Below are positions 42,524 to 54,338 of a stretch of 64,000 bases of DNA, one piece after another. A program made the translations under genes and the position numbers. The notes under the pieces were generated by a model, which searched no databases, was not told the origin of the DNA, and saw only the letters and a program-made list of their open reading frames with translations. The first letter of the stretch is position 1. The number at the start of each line of letters is the position of its first letter. Location: contig JAOCZO010000030.1 of the NCBI GenBank assembly GCA_026413255.1, positions 52,886 to 116,885 on the forward strand, in the 5' to 3' direction. This stretch comes from Fereydounia khargensis. Taxonomy: Eukaryota > Basidiomycota > Ustilaginomycetes > Urocystidales > Fereydouniaceae.

Positions 42524-45458
42524 TCCGGGGTGAACAGATTCACACAAAGAGGGACTGACGTTGAAGCGGCGGCAACGAGGAAACAAGCACTTTGTCTGGC
42601 TCTGTTTGGCCGATGACCTTTATTGGTGCGTCCTGTTAGCTGGTTGGCAATGGAAGCTGATCTAGCTCAGCTGTGCGTTGGAGTTGAGGGCGTACCAGCC
42701 CGGCACAGCATCGACAGTGCGTGCTGGATGAAGTGAGAACGTCTCGATGTGATGGATGATCAGACGTCCGAAGAAGCAGGATTAGAGTTTGGTGATCAAG
42801 CTGAGCGCTGAGCCCTGACTCAGTTCACTCAGTTGAGCCACAACGAGAACGAGCGGTCCTGTGATCTGCCCGTGGCTGCTTTGGAATGGCTAAGGTTTGG
42901 GAGGAGCAGGCGGTAAGAACGCTAGACACTCTGGCGTTGTCACAGGAAGATAGAGAAAGGAAGAATCCATTCAGTGAGGGAGTCGAGTCAAAGGGGCAAG
43001 GACTTCTTTGGATCGAGTTGAGGCTCAGCAACAAGGTAGTGTCACCTCACATGACGGGTGCGGGAGAAGCAGGAGAGGGGCAGATAGAGCGGGGGCGGCA
43101 GTATCGGGGCAAGACAAATTGGTGGAAGAAGCTTGATTCAAGGGCGGCATGGGAGGCCTCGGATGGGTGAAAGCTTGACGTGCATACAGGCGAAAGCAGC
43201 AACAACAACAACAGCAGCAGCAGCAGCAGCAGCAGGGAAGAACGGCTGAGCCGGGATCGGCACCATTCCGAGCCACTTGTGTGCCGGGCGGAGGGGCGCA
43301 AGAATAGAGAGGCCGTTCAGCTTGTTTCCTCTTTCCATCTCTGCCTCAGACGCACACACAAAACCGCTTGATGCTCGGAACCTCCGTGGATCGATTGTTG
43401 CGGGTTGAAGCTTGTCGGAGCAAACAATAGACAGTGAATCGTGGGTGTGGGGGGGAGGCGCTCGAGCAGCTGTGACTGGAACTAGACCGGCTCATCGCTC
43501 ATTGTATGTCAAGGAGGCGGGTTCGGCTGCTGTACCGAGCTCCGGCAACTGTTGCATCAGCGTTGGCCCCCGCCAAAGCCACCTCTCCCTACACAGGACA
43601 GCACGCTACCGATTTTTTTTAAGGGTGCGCTTTCGTCGGTAAAGCGCCGACCGGGGCCGGACGAGCAAGCAACGCGTCTGTGGAGGACTGACTGACCGAC
43701 CGACTGACTGAGCAGCTTGGGATTCAGGTGGCTTACTTTTGGCTAGGTCTCGTTCCGGGGATGAACGAATGAATCCATGTGATGGCTGGCTGGCTTACTG
43801 GCTAGCTGGCTGAGTGGCTCGTCGAAATGGAGGACTCGGAACTCAGCTCATGCGGTGGGACCGGACGGAGAAACCGGGTCGGTCGGTCGGTCAACTTGGG
43901 TTGGGTTGCGCTGGGTTGGATTGAGTTGGATGGGATTGGGCTGGGTCGCTTGCTCAGGGTCGGGACGCGGATCCAAGCTTTCAACCGTAACGTCCACCAC
44001 ACACAGACACACATTATTTCTTCACATATTCTGCACAGGATTTCGGGGAGGAGAAGGGATACGTAACATGGGCCGCCAGCCGAGCGAAAGTGGGGAGCCG
44101 GAGCGGGGAAGGTGGCTTGGCTGCGCCGCTATCACGGCAGCTGCACAGCACCCATCCCAGCATTGAGGTCATATAGAGTGTATGTGCAGCGCTTTACGAC
44201 ATGAATCACTGTCAGCACTGGAAGGTCGCGGATGCACTAATCCAAAAACATAAGCCCAGAGAAAGCGAAGCTCAGGAAAATGTTGTCACTCAGGAGGGAG
44301 ACAGGCAGATCGGGCCGCGTGGAGTTGGGCCACCATGCTAAAGCGTAGGTGCTGTCTCGACTGTTCTGGGAAGGGGCGAGAGAAGGGAGTGAGGGCGGGA
44401 GCGTCAACACGCTTTCAGAGGCAAACCGGATGCAGTTACCGAGACCCGGTTGACGCGCGGGGGACTGGCGCTGACGGGGCTGACGGGCTGGCTGGTTGGT
44501 TGACTTGGGTCGGGCTGAGAAGGAACTGAAGAACGATCCTGCCTCCCTTGATGGCTTGACTTGCTTGCGTGCATGAGACGCGTCTTGCGGCAGGCACTCT
44601 TCATGAAACTCAATCGGCTTGACAACCGCCCCTTTGAGAGCAACCGGATGGTGCTGGCTGGCTGGCTGGCTGGCCCGGCTAGCCCTGGCTTCATGTTGTT
44701 TCTCTCTCGGAACCACTTGTAGTCTGCGGGGCGTCAGTACAGTATCCAGCCAGTAGGAGTCATCTCTACCAATAGCAGAGTCGCTTGGCTTGAACCAGGC
44801 AAGGAGGACTCTCGAGGCTTCTGAAGGATACGCACATCATCTCACGTACCGTGCTTGTGCAGTTCAATGCTGTGTCGACCGATTTGAGTGCCATGCAGGC
44901 AGATTCCGACTCCTGCCTTGGGCTTGGGTCTGGGTGTTCATTTCACGTTCTTTCTCAACACCCTCCCTTAGGCTCCAGAAGGCGGGGCTCCGCAGGGAGC
45001 GCGTTCCGGCTACTCTCGCCAAGAAAGCAGCAAAACAAAGCGAGACGAGACTACTGTAAATGGGCGAGGCATGGCTTGTTACTCCAGGCCGCTTTGCCTC
45101 ATCACGTTGACGACAGGGCCCTTCTACAGTATTCTATCCTGCTGTCCCAGCCCAATCTATCCACACGGAAAGCACAAGCACACGATGATTGTTCTGGTCG
45201 GAATTCTCCACGTATACATGATGTTGATGGGTTCGAAGAAGGGAAGTGTACAGTCTGTCAAGGGCAAGGATGCCTTCGAGTGCAGCGGACCTCGACGTGA
45301 TTCCGCGTGTTTCCGGTCCAGATACCGCGTTACCTCGGAATATTTATAATACTGTGAGTGATTGAGTCATGTCGGACCCGGGCTCAGAAACAAAACCAAG
45401 AACAAACTCGAGATTCTGTGCCCACGGTCCAGATTGTATATGGCTTCATGCCTGCTCA
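42524..45458 (-). other. 2.9-kb gene-free region upstream of the Zn2Cys6 gene
   Basis: No convincing gene on either strand. It contains a CAA/CAG microsatellite, CTGGCTGG and CGACTGACTG quasi-repeats (43690-43810), GGGTTGG-rich sequence (43895-43950) and scattered short frames lacking domains. It most likely combines the long promoter of the regulator and the downstream region of the seven-TM gene, which also lies on the minus strand. Confidence 0.5.
43197..43236 (+). repeat. CAA/CAG trinucleotide microsatellite
   Basis: Four or five CAA triplets followed by about eight CAG triplets, imperfect at the edges. Confidence 0.85.
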
Positions 45459-48008
45459 TCAAAAGTTGGACCACTGTTCCCGAGTTGTGACAATCTTGAT
45501 GCCGCTTATGTCGCCCTCAGCAGCCAGTTTCCTTGGGCTTCGGGCGCCACTCGAGCTGATGCTTCCACCAACAAAGACATCGACCTTTCCTGTGGAGCGC
45601 AAATAAGGATCGTCGATCGTGCGAAACGAAATCACATCATTCGCGATCTCCGTACCTTCTCTGATGCCGGCTCCTGCGGTGCCGTCGCCACCATAGTTCA
45701 GGCTATGACGCTGCACTTGACTGTGCACATTTCTAGCTCTGATCGCTGCACAGTCGGGTTTGACCAACGAGTTGCTCTTTTGATGCTCGACACCCTGCTG
45801 CGACTCCCTCTTCATGTCCGACGCCAAAGGACAGATCGCACCGGCATCGGCGCCAGCCTCCTTGGATGATTCCGTGGCAGAAGTAGATTCGACAAGAGTC
45901 TCGTCGCCAGCGTCTTCTGTGTCATCTCCTGTTCCGCCGAGAAATGGATTATCGCCGGCTGCTTTCGAAGAGTAGACCACCACTTGGTCCACTTCTGAGC
46001 TCCGTCGTTGGACGACACTGGATGCGGTTTTCTGCAATCCACTTGCATCCGAGGGGCTCTTAGTCAAGGTTGACATGTGAGCAAGTTCAATCGCCGCGTC
46101 ATGATTGCTATGCCTCTCGTCAAAGCGTTCACGCTGGTGGACCTTGATGCTCAGCTTCCGGTCCGTTGAGCTGTGGTTCGACTTTTCGATGCTATCCGCC
46201 TTGTCCAACTCTGGCACAGATGGCGAGCGACCAAGTTCCAGCAGGTTTTCCCTCGACGTCTTGCAAGACGTCGTTTTGTGCAGACTGACCCTGTGTTTTG
46301 AGTAGAAAGATCGTGTAGCTCCTCGTCCATCTTCACCTCGTGGGTCGTCTCCTTGGTCTGCTCCCATTGAGTGTGTCGAGCGCTCCGATCGATGCTGTCG
46401 TCGGTCCGCTCTAATCGCGGGCCAGAGACAAGCTGAAAGATAAAATCTCAGTAAATTGTATTGCCCGACTACTCTACTCTCGGTCGTGATCATCTTACCG
46501 AACGCAGCGCCAGCAACCGACAAGTGAATGGTCACGGCAAAAACGTATCCTTCGATGTCTGCCGATTTTGGGAGGATGCTCAGTTTATGATTTTCATCTT
46601 TTGGCCCACCGCTCGGACTTTAACAAATCACTCACCAGGACGGTATCTCAGAACCTGCATTACGATGAGCGAAATCAAGAAAAATGAAGGAATTGCCTGG
46701 AAAAATCGACGTTTCATCAACAAAGTGGACATTTTGCTATTGCTGACCCAAATGTCTCCACTCACGAAAGATGCTAGTGCACTGTACAAGATAGCTCGAA
46801 GAGCACTCAAAAAGGTCCTGTTGAGATGCTTCTCGTCACCCCAGCCCCAGCCCAGCTGGTAGAGTTTGACGCTAAGGAACGCCGTGCAGTACAGCTGGTC
46901 TGCCAGCATCAACGTCCTGAGCCAAGCGAACCATTGGGTCAATTGCGCTTCTTGCGATAAAGGAAGGAGCAACTCTCACCATTCGCACACCGCCCACTGA
47001 ACCTGGTTGATGCGATAGATAATCGTGTTCATGTCGGCAGCTTTGTCGGTGGCTCTCCAACAATAATCAATGTAGAGACTGTATTGTATTGCAGTGGCAA
47101 CCAAGGGAGTCGGTTTCTCATCAGCTTTCGAGTTGATTTCAAAAGTCAAGGACAGGCTCGGGCTCACATGATGAAGATGAAACGAGGGACCTTGATGATG
47201 GAAGGAAAAGCGATTGACACGTACGGCGCCCACCGGCTGCAGGATCTTGGTGGGTAAAAGGCCAAGATTCGTAAAATTAGGGTAAAATCGCACAGGAACG
47301 GGATCACTGTGGTACAATATGACAACTGGTTCAGTTGCATCTCGACTGAAAGGCCTTCTGGACAAAAGTTCATTTCACTCACAGAAAGAGACGGCGATGA
47401 GGCTCGTATATCGAATCCTGTCACTGAGGAGTCGGAAGAGCGTTGCGTTTGGGTAAGTCACAGATACACAGTTCCTGGACAGGACCGTGAGCAATACTGT
47501 CTTACATTCCGTCGGTTGGATGCACTACCAAATCCCTGTTCTGCGAGCTGGCAGATGGAGAAAAGTCAGAATGAAAGCGAAGGCAACCGTCGTGATATGA
47601 TTGACAACACTTACATGTTGATTCCGGCTGCTACGATGCACAACAGAGTTGCGATTGCGATAACGTAGAAGACGGGAGAACGTCGGACCCGGGCGGTTGC
47701 GACATAGCCCATAAATCTATTCATAGCAGCGTTAATCAGTCAAAAAAGGTTTTTGGCCTTTACGAAATGCTCCCAGTCACTTACGCCACCAGGCCGAGCA
47801 CACCCAAGGTCAAAATGAGGTCTTCAAAGGCAAATGGTCAAGTCAGTACTGATACAGGAACAGAAGCTTGACCCAAGGAGCTTGACTGACAGAGAACGAT
47901 GAAGTTGATTGCATAGGCGATACCAGCCTGATAAGCCTTCATGGCAGCCATGGCATCAGCTGCCGCATCGCGCTTGAGAATGTAGTGAAATCGGTCCGAG
48001 GCGAACAT
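45459..48008 (-). CDS. Seven-transmembrane receptor-like protein
   Basis: Eleven exons: 48008-47891, 47821-47785, 47716-47615, 47547-47506, 47423-47383, 47306-47168, 47078-46980, 46916-46766, 46696-46636, 46558-46499, 46432-45459. They join in phase to 607 residues. Hydrophobic segments lie near residues 28-58, 67-85, 105-130, 139-163, 188-212, 229-258 and 267-290: seven in all, a GPCR-like topology. A ~315-residue polar Ser/Arg/Glu-rich tail follows, presumably cytosolic. There is no signal peptide. It does not look like the Ste3 or Ste2 pheromone receptors and I cannot name a family. Donor 1 (GTCAGT) is non-canonical after GT; the intron 46765-46697 is 69 nt, stop-free and in frame, so it could be retained. 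Confidence 0.75.
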
Positions 48009-48749
48009 GATGCGGCAGCATTCACGATGAAGCGGGTCAGAGTGGCGAGGAACGAGTCTGAGGCTGAGTCAAGGAAGGAAAGTGGTCGAGTAAAAGAGAG
48101 TGATGGATGGTGATGCTTTACATTATAGGAATGAGTGATAATGAGCTCTTTACTTATAGGGCGTTCTCATTAACCAACTTGGCAAGAACATTGTCGCGAG
48201 AGGTTCAGCGTTCAGGGCAGACTGCCATTCTGGCACGGGCAGATTGCCTCAATAGACCACTGGAGACTGAGCATAGAGCTCCGTACAGACACCGTAAGAA
48301 GAAGATATAATCAGCGAGATCGAAGGGGAAAGGCCGAGACCCATGCCACGTTGGGGTCAACGGGGGAGGACCTGCATGATCGACGGGAGTCAGGGTGTGA
48401 CGATCGGAATCCACGAGTTTGAGTCAAAAGCATACACTTCTTTTGTTGCTGCTGATGGCCCGAGCTAGGTCAGGTTCCGCATCGCACTATACCGCACTAG
48501 GACATAGGAAGGAGGGAAGGATCATGCGAGGTGTGTGCAATCCGTGTGAGCTAGGGGGGCCGTCTTGTTGGCCTCCACCTTAACGTACTGTATTCTGACA
48601 GTTTTGACATTTTTCTGCAGACTGACAGCGCGTCGACTGAGGGAGAGCAGTGGCCCTTGCTCAGTCAGCCGCTCCTTTCTCACCAATCTCGCCTGGTTCA
48701 TCTCTTGCAACCACTTCACACAGCCAAACTCAGGCTTCCCAGGCAACCA
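48009..48749. promoter_or_regulatory. Divergent promoter of the seven-TM and sirtuin genes
   Basis: A 741-bp spacer between divergent starts. No gene is seen. Confidence 0.45.
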
Positions 48750-49777
48750 ATGGGCGGGTCGCAAGTGAACGCTTCCTCTGCATCTGCCCAAGCATTTCGT
48801 GCTGCACTGCGCAAAGCCAAACGGCCTTTGGCTTTAGCTGGGGCTGGACTCAGTGCCGCCAGCGGGATCCCTACGTTTCGAGGCGCTGGAGGTGAGAGCG
48901 ACGCCGCATATACCCTCTTGTTTACAGTGCAATTCCGAGCTAGTTTCTGACGCGGATCGATCGGCCCAAAGGCTTGTGGCGTCAGCACGATGCACTTTCC
49001 CTGGCAACGCCGTGAGTAGGGAACTGGGTCACGATCGTAGCCACTTCGCACTGACTTTTCTTCAGTCAAGCATTCAACGCCGATCCTAGCAAGGTCTGGC
49101 AATTCTACCACTACAGAAGGACCGTATGCCTCAATTCTGAGCCGAACACAGCCCATGTTGCACTTGCTCGTCTCCTCGAAGGCGGCGGACCAGGCACGCT
49201 TCGTAAGAGCATGATGCCCTCCGCTCAGTCGTTCCACCTCGTCACCCAGAACGTCGATGGTCTCTCGTTGCGAGCCATCTCGTCGATCTCTTCTGATAGT
49301 TCATCCAGAGACTCAATCATAGAGATGCACGGAAATCTTTTCAAGACTATATGCACCCGCTGCTCACACTCAGAGATGAATTATGACAACCCCATTTCTG
49401 AGGGGCTCAGGGGTACCGAAACCCTGTCTGTTGACTACAAGTCCACTCCGCTCGAGCTTCTCCCACGGTGCAAGCAGCAAAGTAAGGGAGTAGCTTGTGG
49501 CGGTCTACTTCGTCCCGGCGTTGTCTGGTTCGGCGAGACAATTCCTCACCTGACTCGCCTTGAGTCTCTTATCGCCGAATGCGACCTCATACTCGTAATC
49601 GGCACCTCTTCAACTGTCTATCCAGCTGCAGGATTCGCACAGCAGGTCAAACATAATGGAGGTCAGGTTGCGGTTTTTAATATCGACAGCCCGCAACATG
49701 ACTCCCACGACGAAACGGACTGGTACTTTGAGGGCCCCGTCGAGGTGACTCTCCCGACTCTTTTGAAAGTTGACTGA
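48750..49777 (+). CDS. SIRT5-type NAD-dependent protein deacylase
   Basis: Three exons (48750-48891, 48972-49011, 49066-49777) encode 297 residues. The 40-nt middle exon bridges FRGAGG to [16 protein letters not shown] motifs: [15 protein letters not shown] (~31-45) and TQNVDGL; catalytic His in EMHGN (~150). Zinc cysteines are CTRC and a second pair in LPRCKQQ...ACGG. FYHYRR contains the Tyr-x-x-Arg pair that defines class III sirtuins, which in human SIRT5 binds succinyl and malonyl groups, so desuccinylase/demalonylase activity is expected. The end ([16 protein letters not shown]) is standard. The N-terminus after MGGSQVNAS is weakly basic; mitochondrial import is possible but not evident. 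Confidence 0.93.
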
Positions 49778-49934
49778 GCAGCCAAGCACAACCCTACAGA
49801 TGCTGTGCACACTCATGTCGAGGATCAATAACAGGGACGGAACGAAGTAATATTGTCAATCCCGTTGCTCACGGGAGATCTTTCAAAGGTAAGTGCTGTA
49901 ACAGTGTAGACCAATTTCAATGGAAGGTGTCAGT

Positions 49935-51377
49935 CTAGAGCTCGAGGTTGGTTGTTCCCATCTCCTTGACCCAGGGAATGAAAAAGTTGTTGACGGCATC
50001 CGAAGAGCGATACTCGGAAAAGTCCTTGGTGAGCATTCCCCATGTGTCTTCGTTGACCTGGATGCCCTCGCGGATACGGTAGCTTCCAGCAATCGCCCAG
50101 TGGTTCCAACCGATCTTGTTCTTGGTCGTGAACTGACGGAGGCAGTTCTGCATCGTGTTTTTGCTGTAGCTGTCGTCCTGAGCATCACCAAACTCAGTTA
50201 GAAGAACCGGCAGGTTGACCTTGGCATCGGCGCAACCCAGCTCGAAGCCATCGCAACCATCGGGCTTCCCAATGCCGAGCGCGTTCATGCCGTAGTTGAA
50301 CAGCGCAGCCTCGATCTTGGGGCAGTCTTCCGTAATGTTGTTGTACAGATAGCTCATCTTGTAGGCGTGCAGCTCAAGAACAGCCTTCTTGGCCTGACCG
50401 AACTTGGTCTTCTCCAAATCAGCGTACATAGGCTCCATCGAGTCGGCTCCTGGAATCGCATCGACGCCCGAGGACGGTGCGGTGAGTAGATTGGATTGTG
50501 CAGTGAGCGCCGAAAGGTCAATGTCATAGTTAAGTCCGCTGATGGTGATCAGCAAATCTGGATTGGCTTCATGAATCGATTCGGCAGCATTCGTGACGTT
50601 TCCCCACCAATTGACCCAGTTGTACTGGAGGCTAGGGTCGAGCTCGGACTTGCGCAACTCGTTCCTCAGGCTAATCGAAAGGATGTTCTTGTGGTCCTTG
50701 GCCCAGTTAGCCATGTAAGTCAGACCACGGACCCAATTATCAATGTTAAACTGCTTGTCTCCGAACCAGGCGTTACCGTCGGTCATGGAGCAGCACCATT
50801 GGGCCTGAGAGATGTGGTTGTCAAGGTGCATCAGCATACCTGCGTTGGCTTCAGCCTCGGCTACATGTGATAGGATTTCAAAGCGTGTCGTGTCCTTGGT
50901 GAAGCTTGGGTTGTTCTTGATGATGCCTTCGGCGACGCGGGTGCCGTTCTCCTGACCGAGTGCGGCGGTTAAGGAATCGATCATCTTCACGTCGCCTCCC
51001 TCATAGACCTGGTCGATCATCTGAATCGCGTAGGGGTGGCGAATAAAGTTGAAGCCAATGTTCTTCATCTTTTCAACGATCGACTCGATCGACTGGAACT
51101 CGATACCTTCAGGAATCATGGTTTCTCCGGACGTAGGCCAGCTGGCGAAGCATGTCGCCACCGTCAGTCTAGCGTTCTTCGAGTCCAGCAGAATCCGGAC
51201 AGCCACTCACTTGGATCCAACGAGAATGACAGCATCTCCGTTCGCATTGACAATCTGTCTGCCCTCCGTCTTGAAGGGGCCATAAGGCCACTCAGCAGTC
51301 TGTCGGGAGGCGATGCTTGCGGCCGAGGCTAGAGCAGCCTGAACGGCGATGGAGATTCCCAAGAGCTTGAGCTTCAT
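49935..51377 (-). CDS. Secreted glycoside hydrolase family 5 protein
   Basis: Two exons (51377-51211, 51141-49935) give 457 residues. A signal peptide (MKLKLLGISIAVQAALASA) precedes the mature enzyme. The intron falls inside VGSNWPTSGETMIPEG. Cellulase (GH5) landmarks: GFNFIRHPYA, LMHLDNH, the acid/base Glu in SLRNELR (~216), ELHAYKMSY, and the nucleophile Glu in LLTEFGDAQ (~372). The usual NEP is NEL, as in some fungal GH5 branches. Substrate could be a beta-glucan or other plant or fungal polysaccharide; it cannot be set from sequence. Its stop is 157 bp from the sirtuin stop, convergently. Confidence 0.9.
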
Positions 51378-52290
51378 TGTGATAGAGTGTGATGGGGATG
51401 CTATGGGCAGTTGCCTTGAGTCATGATGGGATTGCCCTGAAGGCTGACCTATTTATTCTCTCCTCAACTCAAGTCTTGACCGTGCACCGTTTCGGCATGT
51501 AGGAGGTGTTTACAGCTTTAGTAGCTACCGAACTAGCCCACATGTGGAGCGGAAATCTCCATCGAAAGATGGCTCGGAAGTGAAGCTGATGACCGTATAC
51601 CACATGAACACCGGCAAGGTGGCGGAGATCTCTGTCTATGGATGAGGCGGAATGTACTGTACCCGTATCCCCTACAACGTTTATCACGGGAGCTGCAGTG
51701 ATGTTCGCCGGGCCGGGTCCGCAAGAGACACCAGTCGGCGAGAATGGGGTCCTTTCTTCAGCCTTGCATTCCCCGCACGCTCGAAGCAAAACCATGCATT
51801 GCCAAGTCAGGTCATGTCATAAGGCACGTAACCGTATACTATACTTACAGAATGTGGGGTAGCGAGGCACACGCGCCGCCGGGAATCTCTAGTGTTGGTC
51901 TCTCGGCAATTTTTCTGGCACCTGCTAAGCGAGAAGGACGCAATCGAGCTAGCCAGCGTGGTACTGGTACTTGGTTTGAACAGCAGTGCCTGCGGCCCAG
52001 TCGACACCTTCCTTTGCTGTCCTGTCGCCTTGATCCCCCCAGAACCAAGCGAGGTTCCGCATGCCAAGCCGGAGAGACTCGACTGTTCGAGAAGCTACAT
52101 CGAGTCGGTAATCAGACGTCAACTTTCCAGGATCCCTTTTTCCCGACGACAGAGCGCTTTTTTAAGTGAGGTAGGCTTGAAGCACGCGGACACGGTCTCG
52201 CACGAACACACAGACAGAGAGGGAGAGACAGCCAACATGTGTATGGAGAACATGTATGGGTTATTCGTGCAGACTAGTCTTACAAAATGC
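51378..52290 (-). other. Upstream region of the GH5 gene
   Basis: A 0.9-kb spacer between the minus-strand PRE2 stop and the GH5 start. No gene is seen; open frames here lack domain features. Confidence 0.5.
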
Positions 52291-53625
52291 TCATGCTTGG
52301 CCTGGTCGAACCTGTGCGCTGAGGGGCTGTGCATCAGCGCGTTGGCCACCCTGGTCGCTGGTCTCTTGACCCGGTTCCGCCTCAAGCTTGCTGGAGAGAC
52401 CCTTGGTCCTCTCTGCATATCCGTAGCCTCCACCTGGCGCACCGGGTACATTGTCTCCGGGTCCGTCGTAGTGCACTGGCGGCGCAAGGAAAGAAGAGTG
52501 TCAGTTGACCCGGTCTCGAAAAAGTTACGAAGCTCGTCACTCACGCTGCGAGAAGTCGTAGTTGGCGATAAACTCCCATCCTTGTTCTCGGACGTGATAC
52601 AGGTTGACCGTCTGTGAGCACGGGCACATCGAAGAAAACAAAGAGTCAGTTAAGTTGCATCGGACAGAACGAGCATGGGTGAGGTTCTACTTACGTTACC
52701 AGAGTAGGCATCTCGGTGGCCAGCGGCGTAAATACTCCTCCTTCCAAGCTCCTGAGCCTCGGCATCGGTTAGGTCCCATCGGTATCCCTGGTCCAAGACA
52801 CCGTATGCGAATGTAGAACCAGATCCGACCGAGAAGACGTCTCCCTTGAGCCTGGTGCCATCCGAGTCGACGTAGAACAGAGCAGGTCCCTGTTAGGCAC
52901 GAAAAGAGGCAATCAAAAGGTTAGTGGGACGGATTGCGACGTGAGTGACATGAGGATCTCGAGAGGAGTTTGGATGGAGGCTCAACTCACTGTCTTATCC
53001 CAGCCGCAGATCATGGTACCCATGCTGAGGCCCATTCCTTTGTACGAGTAAACCAGATTGCTGAGGTACTTGCTAGCGGCGGCGACGGAAATACGCTCCT
53101 TGTTCCTGAGCTCGTGGAGACGGCATTGAATACCAAGGTATGTTTCCCAGTACTGGCAGTCGGCAGCACCACCAGCCATGGTACCGAGGAGGTATGGGTT
53201 GATCTCAATCACCTTCTTGACGGTGCCCGAGGCAATGTAGGAGCCGGCGGTTGCTCGCGAGTCGACAGCTACGATAATGCCACCCTGGAAGCGGAAGGCA
53301 AGCGTTGTGGTACCGTGCTGGATCTTGATCTTGGCAGCCGGGTTGGATGAGTCGACATCCGTGTATTGGGAGAGGAAGGTAGCGGGCTGCCAAGGTGGTA
53401 TCGAGATGAGAATAGTGGTCAGCAGGTGAAGACGCTAAGCGGCAGCGAGAGAGGGCGGGGGTCATCCGCTGTACTTACGTCGAGATTCGGGAGGTCAAAC
53501 TGAGCAGGAGCACCGTTGGCATGCTTGAGATCCTGGAGGTGTGACGAGGAGGAGGCATTGCCAAAGTCGTCGTCGGCAGGCAGGGCGCTACCGGTGGAAG
53601 TGAAGCGAGAGAGGATGGAGTTCAT
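52291..53625 (-). CDS. PRE2: 20S proteasome beta5 subunit (chymotrypsin-like)
   Basis: Five exons (53625-53479, 53386-52991, 52889-52695, 52611-52545, 52475-52291) give 329 residues. A 74-residue propeptide ends in HG, and autoprocessing exposes Thr75 of TTTLAF. Catalytic partners sit at the expected spacing: Asp91 (D17), Arg93 (R19), Lys107 (K33), and Met119 (M45), the S1 residue of beta5. Further signature: [14 protein letters not shown] and [12 protein letters not shown]. The normal beta5 C-terminus is reached around NYDFSQ; a ~60-residue Gly/Gln/Pro-rich tail follows through the last exon, making it longer than yeast Pre2 (287). Confidence 0.95.
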
Positions 53626-54338
53626 CTTAGCCAGTTGTGATATAAGAAGTAGACCGGCGTTGCAGCAGCAGCTGATGTCGTTGCACTTCTTAGCAAAGGC
53701 TGAACCTGAGGAGGTGGACGAGGATAAAGGTAAAGATGGTGTGGAGTGTTGCTGCTGCTAATGATTGCTGATGCTGCTGTTGCCCGGATTGACCAGAAAG
53801 TGGCCAAAAGTACGCGTAACGTTGTCCATGTCTGTGCTCAGCTCACACTGCTCATCCGCCAACTGTCACTAAATGCCTGGTGATCGGACCACCTCTTCAC
53901 GCGTACACGCCTCTTTCGTCGTGCATGTGGAGGCACTCTCGCACGAGAAATGACGAGGCGACCAACTTGCGCTCACTGCAAGCGGAACACTGTAAGAGTC
54001 AACTTGCATTGAAACAGGGCCATCTTGGGGCTTCCTCGGCTGCTTTCTCAGGTCGCTGATCTCTCACGCTGTCGTGCAATTCATGAGATCATTACAACGG
54101 GACGTTAGTATGTACATAACTAAGAATCAGAGACATGAGATCAGAGCGTCCAAAGCAAAGTGACTAGGAGTGTGACCCATGCACAAGCAAAGAAGAAGGA
54201 AGAAAGGGCCAAGCGGGTCACGAGTGGCATTAGGGACAGGAGAGGGGCATTGGTGTTTGCCGAGCAGACTTGTAGTCCAGAGCGATAGCAACATTGGCGA
54301 GGCCTCCCTCCAGCACTCCCTCTATACCTGATGGAAGC
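53626..54338 (-). promoter_or_regulatory. PRE2 upstream region
   Basis: A 713-bp spacer. GCTGCTGTT runs near 53750 lie close to the PRE2 start. No gene is seen. No clear Rpn4-type PACE element was spotted by eye. Confidence 0.45.

Noticed and set aside
44237-44716. 159-residue minus frame in the 2.9-kb island
   Set aside because: Built largely from CCAGCCAG-type quasi-repeats (ASQPASQ); no domain content.
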